A stretch of DNA of 63,854 bases, taken from the NCBI GenBank assembly GCA_016342655.1, contig JAEINL010000012.1, positions 1-63,854 on the forward strand, written 5' to 3'. Below, piece after piece: positions 50,666 through 57,627 of this stretch; position 1 is the stretch's first letter, and every line of letters starts with the position of its first letter. The position numbers were made by a program, and so were the translations under genes. The notes below the pieces were generated by a model. It was not told where the DNA came from. It searched no databases and was given only the letters and a program-made list of their open reading frames with translations. Origin of the DNA: Sphaerochaeta sp. GTDB lineage: Bacteria; Spirochaetota; Spirochaetia; Sphaerochaetales; Sphaerochaetaceae.

Positions 50666-51127
50666 ATGAATATTAAAAGGATCATAGGTTTGTATGGTAG
50701 CAAGGATAAAGGGAAATCTCGTACTTTGTATTTGTTAGGTAAATTATTAATCGAGAAAGGTGCTGTTATTTTAAGATCAGAAGGTATTTCCGAAGATTTT
50801 TTCAATGATGATCCAATCAAAGAAAATGGGACAGCTTGTGACTTCAAAGCTCTCTTCACTTTGAATGGGAAAACCATTGGGATTACTACCCAAGGGGATA
50901 ATGAGGACGAATTGAATCTTAATATAAACTTTTTAAGTTCTACATGGGATATTGTTTTTTCTGCCACCCGTACAAGTGGTAAAACAAAGGATGTTTTGAT
51001 TAAATTTGCAAAAGACAACCATGCTGAATTACTATGGGTAAAGAAACTCTATTTGAATGATAGTAGTCTTGAAGTACGCGAAATTGGAAATGAAAAACAA
51101 GCTGCTGAATTGTTTTTAGAAATCTAA
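50666..51127 (+). CDS. small P-loop-like protein of unknown function (AT-rich insertion)
   Basis: 153 aa. The N-terminal IIGLYGSKDKGKSRTLYLLGK fits a Walker A-type P-loop (GxxxxGKS/T). Two further strand-loop motifs (GITTQGDNED, WDIVFSATRTSGKT) look like switch or Walker B regions. It is about the size of a small NTPase or kinase. AAGGAGGT precedes the ATG at a slightly long distance. It shares the low-GC composition of the membrane gene upstream and is not a structural gene. Confidence 0.7.
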   Translation: MNIKRIIGLYGSKDKGKSRTLYLLGKLLIEKGAVILRSEGISEDFFNDDPIKENGTACDFKALFTLNGKTIGITTQGDNEDELNLNINFLSSTWDIVFSATRTSGKTKDVLIKFAKDNHAELLWVKKLYLNDSSLEVREIGNEKQAAELFLEI

Positions 51128-51209
51128 TATTACCTAAGTTTGCCTCGATAGATATTTAATTCTTAAAAATACTGTGTTTTCCGTTTAATACCGACACTAC
51201 CTCAAACTG

Positions 51210-51245
51210 CCCCCTGTAATCCATCGCAGAATACAGGGGGTTTTT
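51210..51245 (+). terminator. rho-independent terminator just before the portal gene
   Basis: CCCCCTGTA/TACAGGGGG nine-base-pair stem with a 13-base loop followed by TTTTT. It separates the AT-rich insertion from the portal. Its right arm also contains the only purine-rich ribosome-binding candidate for the portal. Confidence 0.8.
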
Positions 51246-51258
51246 GTATGCTCAAATC

Positions 51259-53223
51259 ATGGGATTGGGCAAGCTGTTTCACAAGATCAAGGACACAGTC
51301 TCCGTTTCGGTTGGCAAGAGCCTGGACTGGACGGACCTCATGTCTTTCAACCGCGACAAGGCGCTGGAGAACAGTGCCTTCTGGATCTGTCTGGTAAACT
51401 TGGCCCGGACTTTCGGGTCCCTTCCGATGCATGCATATACCAGGCTTCCAGACGGGACGCGGTCAACCGACGCCAAGTCAGCCGAGGCCATCCTGCTCAA
51501 GCATCCCTGTCCTCATATGAACCCCTACTCGTTCCGCTTCGCCATGAGCCTGAACTTCGAGCTCTACGGGGTGGCCTATGCCAAGATACACCGATCCACC
51601 ACAGGCAAGCCCATCGCCCTCTATCCCATAGCCTCGACTTTAATACAGCCTACGGTCAGGGACGGGTCGCTCTTCTATCTCTATGCGAACACCGGCGAGT
51701 ACATCAGCCGCAAGGACATGCTGGTGGTGATGAACCTCACCACCAACGGCATCATCCCGCTGGCACCGCTTGATTATATCAGACAGGACCTTGCAGTCGC
51801 TGATGCGGCCAAGACCATGCAGCACAACTGGTTCTCGCGGGGCACCATGCTGGGGGGGATCGTCAAGGTCCCTGCCAATACGAACAAGGAGACCAAAGAC
51901 GAGATCCGCACCTCATTCCAGAACGGGTTCGGGGGAAGCGGCAACAGTTTCAAGACCGCCGTCATCCCTGACAACACGACCTATGAGCCGGTGAAGATTG
52001 ACAGCAAGAGCGCTGAGTTCCAGGAAGCCCAGAAGTGGACAGTGGCCGAGGTTGCAAGGCGTTTCGGTGTACCCGAGGCGTTCGCAGGTGGCTCGATACG
52101 CGAGACCTATGCCAATGCGGAGCAACGCGGCATCGACCTGGTGCAATATTCGCTGCTGCCCCGCTCGGTGGCCTGGCAGGACGCTTTCAACGATGCCCTG
52201 TTCCTCCACAATGACAGCCGCTACGTGAAGCTCAACCTCAACGGTCTGCTCCGCGGGGATGCGGCCACCCGCTCTGCCTACTATCACAATGCCCTGATGG
52301 ACGGGTGGATGAGTGCCAACGATGTACGCAGCCTCGAGGACATGGACCCGATCGATTATGGCGACCTGTACATGGTGCCTATGAACTATGTCCCGCGCAA
52401 GGTCGCGGCGACCACCAATCCCTACACCTACCAGGCGATGACGAGGGAAAGCCGTTGTGAATATGGCCATACTCCGATTCTGGAAGATACCAGGAAACTC
52501 GAGGACCTGGCCTACATGGCCGAGCGCTCGACAGCAGCTGCATCCCAGCGCAAGGCCATCGAGCGTCTTGCCCGCAAGCACCTGAAAACCGAGATTGACG
52601 CCCTGCAGGCCCTGCTTGACTCGAACATCAGCGCATCGGAGCTCCTGGAGAAGTTCAGAGTGGCAACCGAGAAGATAGCGAGGGAGTTCGGGGAGCAGTA
52701 CGTCGCTGCCTTCTCTGCCATCGCATCGAAGATACAGCCCATTGTACAGCGGCAGGTCAGGACGGGCACCCCCGTCGATGCCGATGCCTTCGAGCGGTTT
52801 GTGAAAACCTATGCCTATGCTGCCAGCGACCGCCATGCCGCCTCAAGGAACGGGGCCCTGGAAAAGGCCTTGTCGGGAATCCCCGACGACCAGGTCAGGG
52901 ATACCGTCGATACTACCACCCAGAAGTGGATCGCCACCGTACCCAACCAACAGGCAGCTACCGAGACCAACCGGTCGGCCAACGCAATGACGGTTTTCCT
53001 GTTCGCAGCACTGGGGGTGACCTACATGCATGTGGTGGCTTCAGCGGATGCATGCGAATTCTGCCACAGGCTCGACGGGCGGGTGGTCGAGGTCAACGGC
53101 AACGTACTGAGCAAGGGTGAGGATGTGGACGACGGGTCGGGGAACATCATGCACATCAGCAAGTCGAAGAAGCATCCCCCTTTCCACGACGGGTGCGCCT
53201 GTTCGGTGGCACCGGGGAGATAG
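51259..53223 (+). CDS. portal protein fused to a MuF-type minor head domain
   Basis: 654 aa. Residues 1 to about 400 are an HK97-family portal (WICLVNLARTFGSLPMHAY, GVAYAKIHRSTTGKPIALYPI, ARRFGVPEAFAG), the dodecameric DNA gate. The C-terminal ~200 residues are the Mu gpF-like domain with zinc-binding CEFCHRLDGR...HPPFHDGCACS. Usually these are two genes. The start is uncertain: ATG at 51259 or TTG at 51244; neither has a normally placed ribosome-binding site. Confidence 0.9.
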   Translation: MGLGKLFHKIKDTVSVSVGKSLDWTDLMSFNRDKALENSAFWICLVNLARTFGSLPMHAYTRLPDGTRSTDAKSAEAILLKHPCPHMNPYSFRFAMSLNFELYGVAYAKIHRSTTGKPIALYPIASTLIQPTVRDGSLFYLYANTGEYISRKDMLVVMNLTTNGIIPLAPLDYIRQDLAVADAAKTMQHNWFSRGTMLGGIVKVPANTNKETKDEIRTSFQNGFGGSGNSFKTAVIPDNTTYEPVKIDSKSAEFQEAQKWTVAEVARRFGVPEAFAGGSIRETYANAEQRGIDLVQYSLLPRSVAWQDAFNDALFLHNDSRYVKLNLNGLLRGDAATRSAYYHNALMDGWMSANDVRSLEDMDPIDYGDLYMVPMNYVPRKVAATTNPYTYQAMTRESRCEYGHTPILEDTRKLEDLAYMAERSTAAASQRKAIERLARKHLKTEIDALQALLDSNISASELLEKFRVATEKIAREFGEQYVAAFSAIASKIQPIVQRQVRTGTPVDADAFERFVKTYAYAASDRHAASRNGALEKALSGIPDDQVRDTVDTTTQKWIATVPNQQAATETNRSANAMTVFLFAALGVTYMHVVASADACEFCHRLDGRVVEVNGNVLSKGEDVDDGSGNIMHISKSKKHPPFHDGCACSVAPGR

Positions 53224-53229
53224 GAAACC

Positions 53230-53871
53230 ATGAGAGACAAGAGACTGAAGCTGTTTCGCGAGTACGCAAATGCATCGGCGATCAGACGCCTGGGAGAGGA
53301 GAGGCTGACCGAGCAGTCAGGGTCGGTGAGCGCATGGAGCGCCCCGATCTGGAACATCGGAATGCTCAACCTCAACGGGCGCGTATACACCGAGGAATTG
53401 GCCAAGCGGCTGGCAACCGAGAACAGGGCGACCCTCGCCTACGACTCGCACCGCCACGATTGGGGCGAGGCCTACCTTGCTGCCGTCGCGGTTGTGAAGA
53501 GCCCACGCATCGAGGATGGACAGCTCTGGGTGGACATCTTCTTCGTGGACAAGGCGTACAGCGACAAGCTGTCTGCAATCCACGAGGCCGGGGTGTCCAT
53601 CGGGGTATCGAGTGTGGGTTACGGGGAGACCGACAAGGACGGGGTGGTCAACGCCGCCACCTATGAGCTGGTACGGTACCTGGATTTCGTCACCGACCCT
53701 GCCAACGAGACCTATGCAGAGCCGGAAAAAGAGACGGAGAACGTGAAGAAGGAAGAGAGCGCAGGCAGTCAGGAGCACGACGAGGTGTCGTCGGAACCCA
53801 CCGGGGAGCTGTCCCAGGAAGAGAAGCAGCGGCGCATCGAAATATTGAGACAAGTCGAGGCAATCGACTGA
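53230..53871 (+). CDS. prohead protease/scaffold
   Basis: 213 aa. N-terminal half with NLNGRVYTEEL, YDSHRHDWGEAYLAAVAV and GVSIGVSSVGYGE, resembling prohead core proteases (catalytic His and Ser candidates). The C-terminal third is acidic and helical (EKETENVKKEESAGSQEHDE), fitting a scaffold. Position between portal and capsid supports the role. Confidence 0.8.
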   Translation: MRDKRLKLFREYANASAIRRLGEERLTEQSGSVSAWSAPIWNIGMLNLNGRVYTEELAKRLATENRATLAYDSHRHDWGEAYLAAVAVVKSPRIEDGQLWVDIFFVDKAYSDKLSAIHEAGVSIGVSSVGYGETDKDGVVNAATYELVRYLDFVTDPANETYAEPEKETENVKKEESAGSQEHDEVSSEPTGELSQEEKQRRIEILRQVEAID

Positions 53872-53881
53872 GGAAGGAAAC

Positions 53882-54994
53882 ATGACTGCAAAGGAACTGA
53901 GAGAAAAACTGGCCGCTCTGAGAAAGGAGCGCAAGGGCCTTTTTGCGAAAATGACCGACGGCTACAAGGAAGAGGATGTATCAGCCTACGAGGACAAGGC
54001 GAAGGAGATCCACGACACCGAGTACGCCCTCACCGAGGCCGAGCGCATCGAGCTTGACGACCGGCTGGACGAAAGTGCCCAGAGGGTTCTGGAAGAGGGA
54101 AACCGTGAGACGATCACCGATGCGGAGCAGAGGTTCCTCAAGGCGATCCGTGATGCGGTCTCGGTCGGTTCGACCTACACCGGCCTGATACCCTCCACGA
54201 TATCGAGCGAGATCATCAAGAAGCGGGAGAGCTTCGGAAAGCTGCGCGGAAGATGCAGGCGCATCTCCCTGGGCGGGGACTACACCATCGCCATCGACGG
54301 CGACCAGGTCACCGCCGAGTACGTCGGGGAAGCCGCCCAGATTCCTGAGAAGACTCCGGGCATGGGCAAGGTGAGCTTCACCGCCTACAAGCTGGGAGTC
54401 CTTGTGAAGGTTTCCGAGGAGTTCATGGCCGACGTAGCCGTCGATGCCATCGCCTGGCTGGTCGAGAACATCTCGCGTGCCTTCGCAAAGAAGGAGGACA
54501 CCGAGATCCTCAAGGGTACCGGAAGCGGGGACAGCCACATCACCGGCATCCTCACCTCGGTGACCGGCAATGCGATAACCACCGCTGCAGCCGATGCGGT
54601 CACCCTGGACGAGATCAAGCGCCTGATCGGCTCGATGAAGGACTACTCCACCGGGGCCGTGCTGATCATGAACTCCTCAACCAAGACCGAGATCAGCCTG
54701 CTCAAGGACGAGAACGGGCAGTACTACTTCCCTCCCCAGACCGAGCTGACAAGCATCCAGGGCAAGGAGATAATCACCCTCGACGACGTCGATGCGATGG
54801 GGGCGGGAAAGCGTGCGATCGTCGCTGCAAACCTCTCCTACTACCAGATCGTGGACAGGCAGGGCATGAAGCTGACGGTGCTCAACGAGCTGTATGCGGA
54901 GACCGACGAGAAGGGCATCAAGGCCACCGAGCGTCTTGACGGTAACGTACTGCGGCCTGAGGCCTTCAGGGTCCTTGTCTGCAAGGCGGCATAG
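53882..54994 (+). CDS. major capsid protein (HK97 fold)
   Basis: 370 aa. The N-terminal ~85 residues form a helical, coiled-coil delta/scaffold domain. The body has STISSEIIKKRESFGKLRGRCR, the E-loop region, FMADVAVDAIAWLVENISRAFAKKEDTEILKGTGSG and a C-terminal A-domain. This is the HK97 gp5-type pattern; the delta domain is probably removed by the protease encoded just upstream. Confidence 0.93.
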   Translation: MTAKELREKLAALRKERKGLFAKMTDGYKEEDVSAYEDKAKEIHDTEYALTEAERIELDDRLDESAQRVLEEGNRETITDAEQRFLKAIRDAVSVGSTYTGLIPSTISSEIIKKRESFGKLRGRCRRISLGGDYTIAIDGDQVTAEYVGEAAQIPEKTPGMGKVSFTAYKLGVLVKVSEEFMADVAVDAIAWLVENISRAFAKKEDTEILKGTGSGDSHITGILTSVTGNAITTAAADAVTLDEIKRLIGSMKDYSTGAVLIMNSSTKTEISLLKDENGQYYFPPQTELTSIQGKEIITLDDVDAMGAGKRAIVAANLSYYQIVDRQGMKLTVLNELYAETDEKGIKATERLDGNVLRPEAFRVLVCKAA

Positions 54995-55004
54995 GGGGTG
55001 AGTC

Positions 55005-55574
55005 ATGGCCGACCTGATCACCCTTGACGAGCTGCGGACAATCTACGGCTTCACCATCGCCCCGGGTTCCAAGACCGAGGCGATGTACGGGGCCCTGGTG
55101 CGCTCTGCCTCGCAAGCCTGCATGAACTTCGTCGGCCGCGACCTCAGCCTCAGGGAGTCGGTGGAGTTCCAGGACGGAAACGGCCATGACCGCTTCCTCC
55201 TGGACAACACCCCTGTGATCTCCATCGGATTGCTGTCGGTGGACCCGCTTCACCGGTTCGGGACCTGCCTTCCTGCTGACCGGTACCGCTTCGACCCTGC
55301 CACGGGAATCGTCACCCTGTACGGGATCAGCGTCCCTGCTGTGAAGGACTGCATCCGCATCTCCTACACGGCAGGATACGACCCGATCCCTGACGACGTG
55401 AAGGCCGCGGTTGCCGACACCATCCAGATGATGGCAAGGCGTATTACCGGGGTGGCAGGGGGTGTGACAGCTAGGACTATGGCAGACGGGGGGACCGAGC
55501 AGCTGGAGATGATGGCCCCTACAGACTATGCCAAGTTCCTGCTCAGGGCCTACCGAAGGAATGTGATCCGATGA
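55005..55574 (+). CDS. head-tail connector (gp6-like) protein
   Basis: 189 aa. ITLDELRTIYGFT...ALVRSASQACMNFVGRDL with a C-terminal helical bundle matches adaptor proteins that stack under the portal. It overlaps the next gene by four bases. Confidence 0.8.
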   Translation: MADLITLDELRTIYGFTIAPGSKTEAMYGALVRSASQACMNFVGRDLSLRESVEFQDGNGHDRFLLDNTPVISIGLLSVDPLHRFGTCLPADRYRFDPATGIVTLYGISVPAVKDCIRISYTAGYDPIPDDVKAAVADTIQMMARRITGVAGGVTARTMADGGTEQLEMMAPTDYAKFLLRAYRRNVIR

Positions 55575-55981
55575 GCAGGGCCGCAAATGCGTTGCGCATC
55601 GATATCGACAAGGAGATCGGAAAGAGGATCACCCGGCTCGGCGGGTCGCTCCCTGCGATCATGGACTTCTCGATGGGCGACGTAGCCCAGGACATGGCCG
55701 TGTTCATCAGGAAGAGCTTCCTCAACGGCAAGGCCCTGGAGAAACGCACTGGCGAGACGTTTGCAAGCGTCAGGCACTACAACGCCCGCAAAGGGGTTGC
55801 AGGGCATTATGTCGACTTCGGTGTCGGGGTGAAGGGCCACCTGAACTACCTGCACAAGTGGACAGGGACGGATAGGGCCTTCATGGGACCGGGCAAGGCC
55901 GGGTATGAATCGACCGGCCGGTACATGGACCTGGTTGGGAAGAACCTGGAACGGATGGAACGAAAACTGGAGGTGCTGTGA
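55571..55981 (+). CDS. HK97 gp10-like head-tail joining protein
   Basis: 136 aa. The pattern AQDMAVFIRKSFLNGKALEKRTG...YVDFGVGVKGHLNYLHKWTG is typical of neck/tail-completion proteins of the gp10 family. GTGA overlap with the next gene. Confidence 0.75.
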   Translation: MSRAANALRIDIDKEIGKRITRLGGSLPAIMDFSMGDVAQDMAVFIRKSFLNGKALEKRTGETFASVRHYNARKGVAGHYVDFGVGVKGHLNYLHKWTGTDRAFMGPGKAGYESTGRYMDLVGKNLERMERKLEVL

Positions 55982-56433
55982 CGGGATTGTTCGATACGTA
56001 CGAGGTGCTGCAAAGCATCCTCGAGTATTTCAAGGTGGCGCTGGCCGACAAGCTTGCCGGGCAGGGACTGGCTCCCATCGAGGAATGGGACATCGGGTAC
56101 CGCGACGTGGCCAGCGGTTTGCACGCCCACCCGGCCTTCCTGATCAAGAGCGACCGCGACGGGGAGAGCCCCGACGGGCCGTTCTTTGAGACGATGGAGA
56201 CCGACATCGCATTGGTCTTCCGCTGTGAGGATCCTGAGGAGGGCTACAAAAGGCTCTGCTCATACCAGGCGATCCTTGACTCGATCCTGCGCGACGACCC
56301 CCATTTCGGGGGGAACCTTGCAGAGGTGAGAAAGGCGGCGTTTGCAAAGGCGAGGGACAGCTCACTGACGCTGTTCTTCCTGTTCGTCGATCTGGAGATC
56401 GACATCGATGTGTTGGCATGGAGGAGGCCCTGA
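55978..56433 (+). CDS. tail terminator/completion protein
   Basis: 151 aa with a GTG start in the overlap. The alternating helix-strand pattern (YEVLQSILEYFKVALADKL...ETDIALVFRCEDPEEG) and the position before the tail-tube gene suggest the tail terminator. Assigned mostly from gene order. Confidence 0.65.
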   Translation: MTGLFDTYEVLQSILEYFKVALADKLAGQGLAPIEEWDIGYRDVASGLHAHPAFLIKSDRDGESPDGPFFETMETDIALVFRCEDPEEGYKRLCSYQAILDSILRDDPHFGGNLAEVRKAAFAKARDSSLTLFFLFVDLEIDIDVLAWRRP

Positions 56434-56585
56434 TGGCAATCAGATGCAAGAGCTGCGGGCATAGGATCGAAGGGAGGAGCCTCCCACAGCTTTGCCCCAA
56501 ATGTGGGGCTGTGATGGTTCCCTACGTCATCAAGACTGAGGGAAAAGAGAAGAAGGAAAAGATCCTCGAGAAGCTCGAGGACTGA
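56433..56585 (+). CDS. 50-aa zinc-ribbon protein in the tail module
   Basis: Starts in a TGATG overlap with the preceding gene. CKSCG and CPKCG pairs form a compact zinc ribbon, followed by a Lys/Glu-rich helix (TEGKEKKEKILEKLED). It resembles the Com-like and other small zinc-finger proteins of phages such as Mu that act on translation, but the similarity is limited to the cysteine spacing. Confidence 0.7.
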   Translation: MAIRCKSCGHRIEGRSLPQLCPKCGAVMVPYVIKTEGKEKKEKILEKLED

Positions 56586-56600
56586 TAAAGGAAAGCTGGC

Positions 56601-57005
56601 ATGAATACAAAGGTTTTGACGGGCAAGGACGGCAAGGTGAAGGTCGGGACGGACCAGATAGCCTACTGCGACACCTGGTCTATGGACATGTCCCAGGAAG
56701 CGACCGAGGTGCTCAAGCTGGGGACAAGCTGGGCCAATGCCCAGGGCGGGAAGAAAAGCGCAACCGGCAGTCTGGGCGGAAGCTACTCTGAGACCGACAC
56801 CGCGCTCTCGGCACTGGTAACCACCTGGCTGGGCGAGGATGAGGTGAGGGCGGACATCCACCTGGTGCAGAGCGCGACCAAGGAATATGCGGGGTCCGCA
56901 GTCCTCAGCTCGTTCAACATGAGCACCCCAGCCGCAGGCAAGGTGACCTGGTCTGCAAACTTCACCTTCGACGGTGCGCCCACCGAAGGGGCACCTGCAG
57001 CATGA
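56601..57005 (+). CDS. major tail (tube) protein
   Basis: 134 aa, beta-rich with LGTSWANAQGGKKSATGSLGGSYSETD, the loop-rich pattern of tail tube proteins. AAAGGA precedes the ATG. It lies directly before the G/GT chaperone genes. Confidence 0.8.
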   Translation: MNTKVLTGKDGKVKVGTDQIAYCDTWSMDMSQEATEVLKLGTSWANAQGGKKSATGSLGGSYSETDTALSALVTTWLGEDEVRADIHLVQSATKEYAGSAVLSSFNMSTPAAGKVTWSANFTFDGAPTEGAPAA

Positions 57006-57415
57006 GGCTGAGCATAGCGACGACCGGCCGGTATGAGCCCAAGTGTTTCGACAGCCAAGGCCAGGAGGGTTCCTCCCGGCCCTTCGTCGAGTACAAGTTG
57101 CTCACAGGAGAGCAGGTCGAGGAGGTGCGCAGCCAAGCCCAGGGCGATTCCTGGTCCCGCATATGGAAAAGCCAGGTGACAAGGCTGGGAGATGCGGTGT
57201 TCGAGATCGACGGGGTCGAGAAGGATGTTGCTGCAAGGGACGTGCCCGGGATACCGGGGACCTTCGTGCTGTATTTCGAGGTCGCCCAGCACATCCTGAG
57301 TGAGAGCATACTCTCAGCCGCGGATAAAAAAAAATTGCACTCTCCTACTGTCTCTACGCCGAAGGATACACCTCCTCCTACAGACGGGTCTACGGGGGAA
57401 AAGAGCGCAGTGTAG
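57002..57415 (+). CDS. tail assembly chaperone, short form (G-like)
   Basis: 137 aa in frame 0, overlapping the tube gene by four bases. The run of nine A at 57326-57334 (Asp-Lys-Lys-Lys) is a slippery site. After it the frame-0 tail is Pro/Thr-rich and ends at 57415. In siphoviruses the short and frameshifted products wrap the tape measure during tail assembly. Confidence 0.85.
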   Translation: MRLSIATTGRYEPKCFDSQGQEGSSRPFVEYKLLTGEQVEEVRSQAQGDSWSRIWKSQVTRLGDAVFEIDGVEKDVAARDVPGIPGTFVLYFEVAQHILSESILSAADKKKLHSPTVSTPKDTPPPTDGSTGEKSAV

Positions 57416-57627
57416 TGCTGAGAAGCGGGCTCGATGTGAAGCTTGATGATATCGGGGAGATCCTCTCCGACGAGGGGATCGCCCTGGATGCGATCAGTTT
57501 CTACCGGAGGTACAGGACCATGGGATGGCCCTACCGCGGTGGTTGGGCCGAACAGCCTGCAAGGCTTGAGGAAATCGTGGAGTTGCTGGACCCCCTGGAC
57601 CGGCTCTACCACCCGAGGATGATGTAG
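57334..57627 (+). CDS. -1 frame extension of the tail chaperone (GT-like)
   Basis: A -1 slip on the A run continues as Ile-Ala-Leu-Ser-Tyr and stays open for 97 codons to 57627. The sequence is protein-like (YAEGYTSSYRRVYGG, RSGLDVKLDDIGEILSDE). The fusion would be about 208 aa. The stop is immediately followed by the tape-measure ATG. A separate start (GTG at 57415) exists but has no ribosome-binding site. Confidence 0.85.
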   Translation: MALSYCLYAEGYTSSYRRVYGGKERSVVLRSGLDVKLDDIGEILSDEGIALDAISFYRRYRTMGWPYRGGWAEQPARLEEIVELLDPLDRLYHPRMM

